In this document: positions 40,566 to 49,864 of the stretch, one piece after another
Position numbering within the stretch: the first letter of the stretch is position 1
Layout: each line of letters starts with the position of its first letter
Origin: Alcanivoracaceae bacterium
Lineage (GTDB): Bacteria; Pseudomonadota; Gammaproteobacteria; Pseudomonadales; Alcanivoracaceae
Reading direction: 5' to 3'
Assembly: GCA_023146255.1 (NCBI GenBank)
Contig: JAGLCJ010000003.1
Coordinates: 434,001-498,000 of the forward strand
DNA: 64,000 bases
Program-made: the position numbers and the translations under genes
Notes under the pieces: generated by a model
Databases searched by the model: none
What the model was told of the DNA's origin: nothing
Seen by the model: only the letters and a program-made list of their open reading frames with translations

Positions 40566-41462
40566 TCAGCCGCAGCGCCGGATAAAGTCGACAAATTTCG
40601 GAAAGTCTTCGCGTGCCTCCCTGAGGAACGGCAGCATGATCGGCCAGACATGGAATAGGCCGTCGCGCGGAAGCCACTCCACCTTGATGCCGGCCTTTTC
40701 GGCCTGCGTGCGAACGGCAACCGCATCACTGTACAGCACCTCGTCAGTGGCTACAGTGATAAACAGCGGCGGCAGGCCTGTGTAATCGGCGCGACCGGGA
40801 GAGGCGTAGGGATGGGTGCGATCTTTCGGATCGGGTACATAGATTTCGGTGACCCCGTGAATCATGTCAGCAGACAGCATGCAATCGCTGGCGTTGTTGC
40901 GCTGGACACTTTCGCCATCCCCCAGCGCGTTCGACCCGGGTGAGAACAGCACTGCACAACGCGGTGCCGGCAGGCCTTGATCGCGGATAGCCAGCAGCAG
41001 TGCGAGCGACAGGCCACCGCCGGCAGAATCTCCACTGACCACGATGTTAGCCGGGTTATGCCCTTCATCAAGCAGAAAACGATAGCCCTCCAACATCCGG
41101 TTTACCGCAGCGGGAAACGGTGCTTCTGGTGCAAATGGATAACGCGGCAAATAAACCGCGGCGTTCAGTTCTTTCGCCAACCGTCCGGCAAGATTGTGAT
41201 AGGTGCGGGTCACGCCAGCGATATAGGCGCCACCATGAATATAGAACACGGTCATGGCCGGCTCTTTTACCGTCACCAGATCACCTTCGAAGCTGCGGGT
41301 TTCCAGCGTCCGGCAACGCACACCGTGTGGTAACAAGGTTACCGTCGGTGTGTGATTGAAGTGGCGGCGCAGATGATGCACCAGTTGATCATGATCCAGG
41401 CCATCACGTTTGATGGTGCGGCGGGCAAACAGTTTGACAAGGCGGGCGGTAACACTCGGCAT
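40566..41462 (-). CDS. alpha/beta hydrolase of the hormone-sensitive lipase family
   Basis: 298 residues. The HGG oxyanion motif (YIHGGAYIAGV), nucleophile elbow VSGDSAGGGLSLAL, Asp near VATDEVLYSDA and His in DGLFHVWPIM are the hormone-sensitive lipase/esterase IV pattern. It acts on short-chain esters in related proteins. Minus-strand, upstream of the FadE-like gene's terminator region; it may be the esterase partner of the Baeyer-Villiger enzymes, by inference only. Confidence 0.9.
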   Translation of the reverse strand: MPSVTARLVKLFARRTIKRDGLDHDQLVHHLRRHFNHTPTVTLLPHGVRCRTLETRSFEGDLVTVKEPAMTVFYIHGGAYIAGVTRTYHNLAGRLAKELNAAVYLPRYPFAPEAPFPAAVNRMLEGYRFLLDEGHNPANIVVSGDSAGGGLSLALLLAIRDQGLPAPRCAVLFSPGSNALGDGESVQRNNASDCMLSADMIHGVTEIYVPDPKDRTHPYASPGRADYTGLPPLFITVATDEVLYSDAVAVRTQAEKAGIKVEWLPRDGLFHVWPIMLPFLREAREDFPKFVDFIRRCG

Positions 41463-41494
41463 GGCTCAATCCCTAAAGTGCGATCCTGAAAACA

Positions 41495-41520
41495 GGAAAG
41501 CGGCTATGGTAGCCGCTTCC
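41495..41520 (-). terminator. weak terminator downstream of the FadE-like gene
   Basis: AAGCGGCTA / TAGCCGCTT stem with TGG loop in the 87-bp gap; the minus-strand U-run is poor. Confidence 0.5.
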
Positions 41521-41549
41521 GTTTCAGCACAGTAAGTCAGATTGAGACA

Positions 41550-43808
41550 TCAGCGCGACTGCCCACCATCACCGCTTGCAGTCAGGCTGGATGCCGGTTG
41601 CGAACCATAGAACTCCTCTGCGGTAAACACATCCACTTCAATGGCGGCGAGGCAGGCCTCGCGGGCCTTGATCAGCAAGGATTTCTGAGCGTCGCTTATC
41701 ACGCTTTTTTCGGCAGCGAGTTCAGCCAGATCATCGGCACTGCCGCGCGGTATCTGTTTTTGCCGCTGGGCCGCCCGAATCAGGTCGCGCACCGGTTCGG
41801 CCTCGCCGGTCAGCCGGAATGCTTTCAGCAATCGGCCGAATCCCGGCTCGTCATCACCGGGCAGATAGTTACCCTCGTTCAGGCGCAAATACTGATCATT
41901 GAACTGCTGTACCGTTGCCGCTGCGGCGGCACTTTGCGTGTCGGTAGGCTGATGTGCCAGCGGGTTGATCATTAGCCACCAGCGACCCAGCGTACGCAGG
42001 ATGAAGCCCATGGGGCCGCCAAAGTTTTCGTAGATGCCCTCAAATGCAATCTGTACCTGCTCCATGGCATGCTGGCAGGAGTATTCCAGTAGCGGCAGAT
42101 CTTCGCGGCGTCGACCCTCTGCTTCATAACGACGCAGCGCTGATACCGTCAGCAGCATCCAGGCCACCGCGTCGGCATAACGACCGGTGAGGTTGCCGCG
42201 CGCTTTCAGCTTGCCGGAAATCAGGAACATGGCGAGGTTGGTCATCAGGCCAAAGCGACTGGCGGCCCAGCCGAGGCGGCGATACCAGTGACGGGTTTCA
42301 GGTGCCACGTCTGGTACTGACACTGTGAAGTGACCACGGGTTACCCCGCGCAGCAGGGTCATGAAGAATCCCGAGACAAACTGCCACATCCAGCCAAGCA
42401 AATTGGTTCGGAATTCGGAAACATCGTTGCGTTCCACTGCCTGCACAACTTTATAGGCGTACGGATGGCAGCGCGTCGCGCCCTGACCAAACACCATCAG
42501 GGTGCGGGTCATGATATTGGCGCCTTCCACGGTGATGGCCACTGGTGCAGAACAGTAGTTGCGGCCGATCACATTGTTCGGCCCCTGCATCACTGCCGCA
42601 CCGGCCAGTACATCCATGGCGTCAATGCCACACTCGCGGGCCACTTCGGTGGACCAGGCTTTCATGATCGCTGAGGCTACCGGCGGTTGAATGCCGGCAT
42701 CCAGTGCCGAACAACCAAACACTCTGGCACCTTCGAACATATAACTCAGTGCCGCGACCTTGCCGACCTTGGCGGAGATGCCATCCATCTTGCCAATTGG
42801 AATGCCGAACTGCTGACGCACCATGGAGTAGGCGCCCATGGCGGAGGCGGCCATGCGCATGGCGCTGATGCCGGAGGCCGGCAGGGATACCATGCGGCCA
42901 CCAGCCAGCGATTCCATCAGCATCTTCCAGCCTTTGCCGGCATAGTCGAGGCCACCGAGAATATCGGTTGCCGGAACAATGACATCGCGGCCAACGATCG
43001 GGCCATTCGGAAAAGCATCACCAATCGGTTCGTGATGGTCGCCGATATGCAAACCCTCTACGCCTTTCTCGATCAGTACCACGGTGATGCCAACATCCTC
43101 GCCCTTGCCGAGCAGGTTGTCCGGATCGCGCAGTCGTACCGCCAGAGAAATCAGATTCGAGATCGGTGCCAGAGTGATGTAGCGCTTGCGGAAATTGAGG
43201 CGGAATTTTACTTCGCCATCGGCATCGCGGAACACTTCACCATCGGCTTTGATTGAAGCAGCATCAGAGCCGGCAGTCGGTTCAGTCAGGCCAAAGCAGG
43301 GAATGAACTCGCCGCTGGCGAGTTTCGGCAGATAATATTTCTTCTGTGCTTCGGTGCCGTAGTGGCCAAGCAATTCGGCGGCTCCGAGCGAATTGGGAAT
43401 GACCACCAGTGCGCTGAGAATGCCAGAGTAAGGGGTGATCTTCGCCATCACCGAAGACTTGCCGAGGGTGGAAAACGGCATGCCGCCGTATTCCTTGTCG
43501 ATCTGCATGGCGAAGAAGCCTTTTTTCGCCAGAAACTGCATGATCTCATCGGGCACTTTACGCTGTCGTGACAGCTTGTAGGTGTCACACAGGCGTAGCA
43601 GTTCTTCTACCGGGCCATCGAGAAAAGCTTGCTCGTTAGCTGGCAGTTTGTCGTAATTTTCCTTGAGGATCTTATCGAAGTCAGGTCGGCCAGAGAAAAA
43701 GTCGCCGTCAATCCAGACATCACCAGCTTCCAGAGCCTGACGTTCGGTATCGGAAATTTGCGGAAGAATCTGGTTGTTGCGCATCCAGTCAAGCAGCAGG
43801 GAGAACAT
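41550..43808 (-). CDS. FadE-like acyl-CoA dehydrogenase (long form)
   Basis: 752 residues from MFSLLLDWMRNNQIL, preceded by AAGGAG. The N-terminal acyl-CoA dehydrogenase core includes FGLTEPTAGSDAASIKADGEV and RNFRKRYITL(A)-type loop, then PASGISAMRMAASAMGAYSMVRQQFGIPIGKMDGI. The C-terminal third (about 520-752) matches the extension of proteobacterial FadE proteins (DUF1974 type). It catalyses the first dehydrogenation of fatty acyl-CoA and is likely membrane-associated. Not in a run with other genes; the PF10118 gene upstream has its own terminator. Confidence 0.9.
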   Translation of the reverse strand: MFSLLLDWMRNNQILPQISDTERQALEAGDVWIDGDFFSGRPDFDKILKENYDKLPANEQAFLDGPVEELLRLCDTYKLSRQRKVPDEIMQFLAKKGFFAMQIDKEYGGMPFSTLGKSSVMAKITPYSGILSALVVIPNSLGAAELLGHYGTEAQKKYYLPKLASGEFIPCFGLTEPTAGSDAASIKADGEVFRDADGEVKFRLNFRKRYITLAPISNLISLAVRLRDPDNLLGKGEDVGITVVLIEKGVEGLHIGDHHEPIGDAFPNGPIVGRDVIVPATDILGGLDYAGKGWKMLMESLAGGRMVSLPASGISAMRMAASAMGAYSMVRQQFGIPIGKMDGISAKVGKVAALSYMFEGARVFGCSALDAGIQPPVASAIMKAWSTEVARECGIDAMDVLAGAAVMQGPNNVIGRNYCSAPVAITVEGANIMTRTLMVFGQGATRCHPYAYKVVQAVERNDVSEFRTNLLGWMWQFVSGFFMTLLRGVTRGHFTVSVPDVAPETRHWYRRLGWAASRFGLMTNLAMFLISGKLKARGNLTGRYADAVAWMLLTVSALRRYEAEGRRREDLPLLEYSCQHAMEQVQIAFEGIYENFGGPMGFILRTLGRWWLMINPLAHQPTDTQSAAAAATVQQFNDQYLRLNEGNYLPGDDEPGFGRLLKAFRLTGEAEPVRDLIRAAQRQKQIPRGSADDLAELAAEKSVISDAQKSLLIKAREACLAAIEVDVFTAEEFYGSQPASSLTASGDGGQSR

Positions 43809-43857
43809 GACCGTTACTCCTTTTTCATATAAGTCGAGCAATTACTGTAGCAGATAA

Positions 43858-43885
43858 AAAAGCAAAGGCCGCGTGAGCGGCCTTT
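43858..43885 (-). terminator. intrinsic terminator of the second PF10118 gene
   Basis: AAAGGCCGC / GCGGCCTTT with GTGA loop; on the minus strand it is followed by TTTGCTTTTTTT. Confidence 0.92.
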
Positions 43886-43904
43886 GTTTATCCGGACTGC
43901 CCGG

Positions 43905-44759
43905 TCAGGCAGCTTTTTTCTCAATGACATCAGACAACATACTGTCCAGTTCCTTGAGGAAGTGGCTGTTGTCATGATCCCACGGATGGAAACCCGGCTT
44001 GAACCAGTCCAGCCACGGCTTGACTACCTGACGGAGAATACCCGGCTTGCCCCACTGGTACTGCAGGCTTGTCAGCAGGCCCTTGATGGTGCCCTTGCCG
44101 GTCAGGCCGCCGGTGCGACGCAGGTTCTCAATGTAGTAAGGATAAAGAATGGCAAGGAAGATGCCGGTGGCAATCGGCAGGGTAATGGTTCGCAGGGCAT
44201 AGGCCTGCAGGGTTTTACCCATGACCCTGGCGTAGAGATCGAACGCCACCGCCTTGTGCTCGGTTTCTTCCAGCGCGTGCCATTGCCAGATCGCCTTGTA
44301 GCGCGGCTCGGCACCTTCGAAGAACGTTTCACTGTTTTCCAGCAGGGCACCGCCGAGGATGGCGGTCAGGTGCTCCAGCGATACGGTGGCGGACAACTGG
44401 AAAATCTTCGGCGTGTACTTCTGCACGAAGTTGAGCAGGTTCAGCACATATTTTTCCTGTGCCATGGCCGGCATGCCGGCCTGCTCCATCATCTCGTTCA
44501 TCTCCTCGTGCTCACGGCCGTGCATGGCTTCCTGGCCGATAAAGGCGGTGATGCCTGCTTTCAGTTCGGCATCATCCTTGGCGTGGTCCCGGAAATGGCG
44601 CACCGAGTCGATAAAGAACCGCTCGCCCACCGGAAAGAACAGGCTCATGGTGTTCAGAAACTGGGTCACATGCATGCCGGTGCCGTGCCAGTTGGTAACG
44701 CGCTCGGCGGGCAGCTTGAAACGGATATCGCGACGAATGGGTTGGACTGCAATGGCCAT
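43905..44759 (-). CDS. predicted metal-dependent hydrolase, PF10118/COG3687 family (second copy)
   Basis: 284 residues starting at MAIAVQPIRRDIRF. It shares the three signatures of the protein at 20122: FFPVGERFFIDSVRHF, GQEAMHGREHEEMN and WHALEETEHKAVAFDLY, including both ExxH motifs. The reaction is unknown, and the carboxylate-histidine pattern again suggests a dinuclear metal site in a four-helix bundle. Monocistronic, with a strong terminator. Confidence 0.86.
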   Translation of the reverse strand: MAIAVQPIRRDIRFKLPAERVTNWHGTGMHVTQFLNTMSLFFPVGERFFIDSVRHFRDHAKDDAELKAGITAFIGQEAMHGREHEEMNEMMEQAGMPAMAQEKYVLNLLNFVQKYTPKIFQLSATVSLEHLTAILGGALLENSETFFEGAEPRYKAIWQWHALEETEHKAVAFDLYARVMGKTLQAYALRTITLPIATGIFLAILYPYYIENLRRTGGLTGKGTIKGLLTSLQYQWGKPGILRQVVKPWLDWFKPGFHPWDHDNSHFLKELDSMLSDVIEKKAA

Positions 44760-44943
44760 GGCGATAATGCCTCTCAAATGATTACATTGACCGATGGTAC
44801 ATTCGCCTCTGGGGTGACGCCAGTGTTCTGCTAGTACTTTCTTATCAAACGGCTTGGCCGAAATGACCAACGTGAACAGGCGCGGACGCCAACCAAGCAA
44901 TCGCTTGGTCAGCGTTGTGCCGGGAAAAGACGGTCAGCGGGTG

Positions 44944-46494
44944 TCAGGGGGCGGGATTGGCCAGAATCAGGTCACCGCCTTCCAGCACCCCGGCCACCGG
45001 GGTGGCGGCGCTGAGGTCAGCCAGCATGCCGATCAGGGAGGCATCGACCTGGGGGCTGCTGTCAGGCGGGCAGAGCAGGGGCAGCAGATCATTGCAGAGC
45101 ACTGAGTCCAGCAGATTGACCAGTACACCGTCCTCCCCTAGCAGGCTGACACTGTCGGCACTATCAAGCTGGAACGGGATGCCGGCGACCATGAACTGTC
45201 CGGCAATTTCGTCCACTGACTGAATGGCGCCGCTCAGGGATACCAGCTGTTCAGGCACAGTGGCCGCCTGTACAACGACGATCCCCTCGCCGTTGATATA
45301 TCCGCCAAGGTGCGCGGTGCTGCCATCAACCAGCCCGTCCAGTACCGAGCCATCGCCCACCGGCAAGCCGGTCAGTGGTTGGCCGAGCACCAGTACGCTG
45401 CCATCGTCGAGACGGACAATCGGGGCAATGATTTCGAACAGGGCGAGCTCATCGCGCAGCTGCAGCCGGCGTGCCTGAAGCACGCCGGTGGCGGTATCCA
45501 GCACGCCGTCTACTTCCAGATGCGTGCCCAGCTCCAGCGACGCCAGTGTCGCCACCAGTACCGGCAGGACATTGCTCAGATCAACCTGCTGGCCACCGAG
45601 GCTGACCTGAACTGGCAGGCCGCCGCCGCCAAGCGTGATATTGGTAATAAAGCCGTCGGTGGTGGCCGGCAAGGTGGCCGGAGCGTCTTCGCCGAACAGG
45701 CTCAGGCCATCGGCCAGACAGATGATCTCGGTAACAGTGGTGAGCGCATCGCCGTCGGTAAAGCCGACCTCTGGCTGCGCCCGCAGCAGTACCTGCTGAC
45801 CATCGGCCAGCGCGCTGTCGCAGGTGATGGCCGGGGTCGACAACAACTCGATGCGCTGGTCGCCAATGCGGAAGCCGGTGCTGTCCCTGTCGGCAATCCG
45901 GCCAACCAGCTGCCAGAATGACGCCGCCGGGGCGTTGGCCAGACGGCTGGCGCGGACCTTGCCGAGCAGATCGCGCCGGCCGGCGACCTTGAGGTCCTGA
46001 CCGATCAGCAGGTCGGCAACCACCACGTTGTCGAGCAGGGTATCAGCGGAGCTCTGCACCGGCTGACCCAGTACCGTCAGCGGTGCCAATGAGGTCACCG
46101 GGCCGATGATGTCATGGTTGGCCACCAGCTTGCGTATGGTGCCGGCGGTCATCTCGGCATTGGCATCCTCACCGAGGACGAACTCGGCCACCAGCCCAAG
46201 TGGCAGCCCCTGGCCGGTCGGGTTGATGGTGGTCGGTGATACCAGTTCGCCGTCAAGCCAGACCATCGCGTCTTCGGCAATCTGGTAGTAGCGATGTTCG
46301 TTGATATAGAGCGAACCGTAGCCGGTAGTGGTGCCGGAGCCGGAACCGCCAATGCCGCCCTCGGCGACGTCGCCGCCGCCATTGCCGCCACCGGAGCCGC
46401 CAACGCCGCCATTGGCCTGATCATTGCCCGCAGGGCCACAGCCGGCCAGCACTGCGACCAGCAACAGGAGCAGGCGCGACAGCAGCGTATTCAT
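44944..46494 (-). CDS. DUF5666-type lipoprotein
   Basis: 516 residues. MNTLLSRLLLLLVAVLAGCG is a lipoprotein signal with lipobox VLAGC; a Gly/Ser/Asn-rich linker (about 25-55) follows. The rest is a chain of beta-rich repeats of DUF5666 type (patterns like GxIxxVDExxGxFxVAG and LxVDGVLDxxTGVLxARxLxL), several of which repeat. It is probably exposed in the periplasm or on the outer membrane. Its start overlaps the stop of the upstream DUF6502 gene (ATGA), so the two are translated together. Confidence 0.82.
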   Translation of the reverse strand: MNTLLSRLLLLLVAVLAGCGPAGNDQANGGVGGSGGGNGGGDVAEGGIGGSGSGTTTGYGSLYINEHRYYQIAEDAMVWLDGELVSPTTINPTGQGLPLGLVAEFVLGEDANAEMTAGTIRKLVANHDIIGPVTSLAPLTVLGQPVQSSADTLLDNVVVADLLIGQDLKVAGRRDLLGKVRASRLANAPAASFWQLVGRIADRDSTGFRIGDQRIELLSTPAITCDSALADGQQVLLRAQPEVGFTDGDALTTVTEIICLADGLSLFGEDAPATLPATTDGFITNITLGGGGLPVQVSLGGQQVDLSNVLPVLVATLASLELGTHLEVDGVLDTATGVLQARRLQLRDELALFEIIAPIVRLDDGSVLVLGQPLTGLPVGDGSVLDGLVDGSTAHLGGYINGEGIVVVQAATVPEQLVSLSGAIQSVDEIAGQFMVAGIPFQLDSADSVSLLGEDGVLVNLLDSVLCNDLLPLLCPPDSSPQVDASLIGMLADLSAATPVAGVLEGGDLILANPAP

Positions 46495-47315
46495 TGCTCC
46501 TCCTCGTCCGGCAGGGACTGGAAGTAGTAGATGCCGACCCCGGCACGGGCCCGGCCACTGCCTTCGGCGGCGGGGTTGGTGTCGCGGTCGTGGCGGCGCA
46601 GCCACTGATCAAATTCTACCAGCAGCTGGTGACCCCGGTCCGACGCTAACCGATGGAAGGCGTCCAGCGACTCCTGAGGCAGGTTGTCGTAGGACACCTT
46701 CATCTGGAAACGGCTGCCAGCCGGGGGCGCGTCGAGGTTGTAGGAAATAGTCTCGGCGAGATCGCCAACGTCGGTGCCGAGGATATTCATGATCTGGGTA
46801 ACGTCCTGACTGGGCACATAGCTGCGCGCCTTCAGGGTTACCCGCCGGTCCGCATCCATGCTGACTACACCGGCCAGACGCAGTTCATCGAACACCGCCC
46901 GCGGGGTCAGGTCGCCACCGCAGTGCAGCACCAGTGAACTGAACGAGGGTTCGATGCCGTCGAACGGCAGCACCAGAGGCTTGCCGTCGGCGTCTATAAA
47001 GGGCGCCTCGTTGTTCCAGGTCGACACCAGCCGGGCGGCGCGGTGAAACTGCTTGCCGAGATCACGGTCCTTGAGCGCCGGCTCGCGCATGATACGAAGC
47101 ACTTCCTTACGTGACAGCCCAGTGACCACAGCGATGCGGCTGTTGGTCTGCTTGCGACCATCGATACGGAAACGCTGGTCCGCCACCTCGACAAAGACCT
47201 GTCGGGCGATCTGGTCAAAGGTCGCATAGGACACGTGGTTATGCAGCAGCACCCGGACGATGGGGCGCAGCATACGTGCCAGAGCGAGCAGAATAGTGGA
47301 GGCGGGCTGGTCCAT
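46491..47315 (-). CDS. DUF6502 family protein
   Basis: 274 residues. N-terminal helices (MLRPIVRVLLHNHVSYATFDQIARQVFVEVADQRF) and NSRIAVVTGLSRKEVLRIMRE resemble a winged-helix DNA-binding region, and the remaining part is of unknown fold. The DUF6502 pairing with a DUF5666 lipoprotein is recalled from other proteobacteria, not verified here. It is the first gene of a two-gene unit; a transcriptional role for the lipoprotein gene is possible but not shown. Confidence 0.75.
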   Translation of the reverse strand: MDQPASTILLALARMLRPIVRVLLHNHVSYATFDQIARQVFVEVADQRFRIDGRKQTNSRIAVVTGLSRKEVLRIMREPALKDRDLGKQFHRAARLVSTWNNEAPFIDADGKPLVLPFDGIEPSFSSLVLHCGGDLTPRAVFDELRLAGVVSMDADRRVTLKARSYVPSQDVTQIMNILGTDVGDLAETISYNLDAPPAGSRFQMKVSYDNLPQESLDAFHRLASDRGHQLLVEFDQWLRRHDRDTNPAAEGSGRARAGVGIYYFQSLPDEEEQ

Positions 47316-47366
47316 ATTTGGGAAAATGTGACCATTTTCCGCCGCTAATGCAAGACCGGATGTGTT

Positions 47367-47391
47367 GCCGTGCTGTAACGACCAGCACGGC
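47367..47391 (-). terminator. weak hairpin downstream of metE
   Basis: GCCGTGCTG / CAGCACGGC with a 7-nt loop in the 88 bp between metE and the DUF6502 gene; the U-run is poor. Confidence 0.45.
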
Positions 47392-47403
47392 TGTACTGCC
47401 TGA

Positions 47404-49731
47404 TCAGCCGGCGGCCCGGGTCTGGTGCGGCTTGTCGGCGGCTCGCCCGGCCCGCAGTCGTCGCGCCGCCTCCACCATGGCCGCTAACGCCTCTTCGGTT
47501 TCCGGCCAGCCGCGGGTTTTCAGGCCGCAATCCGGATTGACCCAGAGCCGCTGCGCCGGCACTCCGGTCTGGGCTTTTTCCATCAGCCGTACCATCCACT
47601 CCACCGACGGGATATTCGGCGAATGGATGTCATAAACTCCGGGGCCGATATCGTTCGGATAGGCGAAGCGCTCGAACGCTTGCAGCAGTTCCATGTTCGA
47701 CCGTGAGGTCTCGATGGTGATGACGTCGGCATCCATGGCGGCAATGGCCTCGATGATGTCATTGAACTCCGAGTAGCACATATGGGTATGGATCTGGCTG
47801 TCATCGCGTACTTGCGCAGAACACAGCCGGAAGCAGTCCACTGCCCAGTCGAGATAGTGCTGCCAGTCGCGTTTGCGTAGTGGCAGGCCTTCGCGAAATG
47901 CCGGTTCATCAATCTGGATCACGGTGATGCCGGCGGCCTCGAGATCGCTGACTTCGTCGCGCAGTGCCAGCGCAATCTGTCGGCAGGTTTGCGCCCGTGG
48001 CTGATCATCGCGGACGAATGACCACTGCAGAATCGTGACCGGCCCGGTCAGCATGCCTTTCACCGGCTTGTCGCTCAGTGACTGGGCAAAGCGTGCCCAG
48101 TCGACAGTCATGGGCTGCGGCCGCGACACGTCGGCATAAATAATCGGTGGTTTGACGCAACGCGAGCCGTAGCTCTGTACCCAGCCGTTTTCGCTGAAGG
48201 CAAAGCCGCTGAGCAGTTCACCAAAATATTCGACCATGTCGTTGCGTTCGGCTTCGCCATGTACCAGAACGTCCAGCCCCAGTTTTTCCTGCACACGGAT
48301 GCAGTGACGAATTTCGTTTTCCATGGCGGTGCGGTAATCCGCCTCGCTGAGGTTTCCTGCCTTCCGGTCCCGTCGAGCAGTGCGTATTTCCCGGGTTTGC
48401 GGGAATGAGCCGATGGTGGTGGTCGGGAAGGGCGGCAGGTTCAGCGCCCGTTGCTGGGCGCTGATACGCTGCGAAAACGGCTGCTGTCGCTGGCGTGACA
48501 GGGCGACACTGGCAGCCAGCCGTTGCTGCACCGGCTGATCATGAATGCGTGCGGATTGCTGCCGGCTTTTCAGTGCCAGACGTTGTCCGTTGACGGCAGC
48601 ATTCACCGACGGGTCGGCGTCGATCAGTCCACGCAGTAAAGCCAGTTCATCCAGTTTCTGCACGGCAAAACTCAGCCAGCTTTTCAGTTCATCATCGAGT
48701 TTGCTTTCATACGCCAGATCCACCGGCACATGGGCCAGCGAGCAGCTTGGTGCCAGCCATAACCTTTCGCCGAGCTGTTGCCGGGCGTTGTCGAGCAATG
48801 CGGCAGCGGCATCAAGATCCGTGCGCCAGATATTGCGGCCATTGATGATGCCGGCGGACAACACCTTGTTGCCAAGCCGCGGCAGGATTTTCTGCAGTTG
48901 TGCCGGGGCACGAACCAGATCGACATGCAGGCCCTGCACCGGCAGCTCCAGCGCGGTGAACAGATTGTCGTCGAGGTCGCCGAAATACGTCGCCAGCAGA
49001 ATGTTGATGGTGCTGCCGCCCTTGATCTGGTCGTAGCTGCGCAGGAAGGCACGTTTCCAGGTATCCGGCAGATCCAGTGTCAGGATCGGCTCGTCAATCT
49101 GAACCCAGTCGACGCCGAGCGCGGCAAGTCGCTGCAACACTTCCCGGTACACCGGAATCAGCTGTTCCAGCAGCAACAGTTTGCTGCTGTCGTCGGCACT
49201 ATTGTAGGTATCGCCCTTGCCGAGCCAGAGCCAGGTCAGCGGCCCGGGAATCACCGGTTTGACCGCGTGACCGAGCGCCTTCGCTTCGCCGACCCAGGCG
49301 AACAGGCTTTCCCTTGCCAGCCGGAAACGCTGGCCCGGATGCAGTTCCGGGACGATGTAGTGGTAGTTGCTGTCGAACCACTTGGTCATCTCGCAGGCCG
49401 CTGCCGGCTCGCCTTCCGGGGCGCGGCCGCGGGCCATGCGGAACAGGGTATCGAGGCTGACTGATTGATCCTCCGCCTGTCGGAAGCGGGCTGGCACGGC
49501 GCCGAGCAGGCAGCTCCACTCCAGAATCGGGTCATACCAGGCAAAGTCACCGACCGGCAGCAGGTCCAGACCGGCGTCGGCCTGTTGCTGCCAGTGGCGG
49601 GCGCGCAGGGTACGGCCGACATGTTCCAGCTCGGAGTCCTGCAGGGTGCCGGCCCAGTAGGCCTCCAGCGCCTGTTTCAGCTCGCGGCGGGCGCCGATAC
49701 GGGGAAAGCCGGGGGAATGAAGGGTGGTCAT
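47404..49731 (-). CDS. metE: cobalamin-independent methionine synthase
   Basis: 775-residue enzyme transferring a methyl group from 5-methyltetrahydropteroyltriglutamate to homocysteine. Two similar domains: N-terminal (HSPGFPRIGARRELKQALEAYWAG) and catalytic C-terminal. Zinc ligands lie in IHTHMCYSEFNDI (His-x-Cys), in the Glu of ITIETSRSN, and in NPDCGLKTRGW (Cys). The start at MTTLHSPGFPR is preferred, with AGGAG upstream, over an in-frame ATG 34 codons earlier. Divergent from metR, which is expected to activate it. No cobalamin riboswitch is recognised in the short leader. Confidence 0.97.
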   Translation of the reverse strand: MTTLHSPGFPRIGARRELKQALEAYWAGTLQDSELEHVGRTLRARHWQQQADAGLDLLPVGDFAWYDPILEWSCLLGAVPARFRQAEDQSVSLDTLFRMARGRAPEGEPAAACEMTKWFDSNYHYIVPELHPGQRFRLARESLFAWVGEAKALGHAVKPVIPGPLTWLWLGKGDTYNSADDSSKLLLLEQLIPVYREVLQRLAALGVDWVQIDEPILTLDLPDTWKRAFLRSYDQIKGGSTINILLATYFGDLDDNLFTALELPVQGLHVDLVRAPAQLQKILPRLGNKVLSAGIINGRNIWRTDLDAAAALLDNARQQLGERLWLAPSCSLAHVPVDLAYESKLDDELKSWLSFAVQKLDELALLRGLIDADPSVNAAVNGQRLALKSRQQSARIHDQPVQQRLAASVALSRQRQQPFSQRISAQQRALNLPPFPTTTIGSFPQTREIRTARRDRKAGNLSEADYRTAMENEIRHCIRVQEKLGLDVLVHGEAERNDMVEYFGELLSGFAFSENGWVQSYGSRCVKPPIIYADVSRPQPMTVDWARFAQSLSDKPVKGMLTGPVTILQWSFVRDDQPRAQTCRQIALALRDEVSDLEAAGITVIQIDEPAFREGLPLRKRDWQHYLDWAVDCFRLCSAQVRDDSQIHTHMCYSEFNDIIEAIAAMDADVITIETSRSNMELLQAFERFAYPNDIGPGVYDIHSPNIPSVEWMVRLMEKAQTGVPAQRLWVNPDCGLKTRGWPETEEALAAMVEAARRLRAGRAADKPHQTRAAG

Positions 49732-49818
49732 GGTCTGTCTCCTGCCGGCCACGTGCAATCCGGGTGCTCGTGGCAAAGTGATCGAAAGTGTCGACAGGGA
49801 TTGTGGTGCCTTACCAGT

Positions 49819-49833
49819 GTGAGACAAAATCAC
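49819..49833. promoter_or_regulatory. MetR-box candidate 1
   Basis: GTGA-N7-TCAC (GTGAGACAAAATCAC) in the metE/metR gap, near the MetR consensus TGAA-N5-TTCA. It is about 90 bp from the metE start. Confidence 0.4.
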
Positions 49834-49849
49834 GTTATAAATCTTTAAG

Positions 49850-49864
49850 ATGAGATTTTCTCAT
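49850..49864. promoter_or_regulatory. MetR-box candidate 2 overlapping the metR start
   Basis: ATGAGA-TTT-TCTCAT, a perfect palindrome including the metR ATG at 49863. Position fits autorepression of metR. Confidence 0.5.

Noticed and set aside
49732..49862. possible cobalamin riboswitch before metE (GGCAGGAGACAGACC resembles a B12-box part)
   Set aside because: The leader is too short for the full aptamer, and the similarity ends at the ribosome site; MetR boxes explain regulation better.
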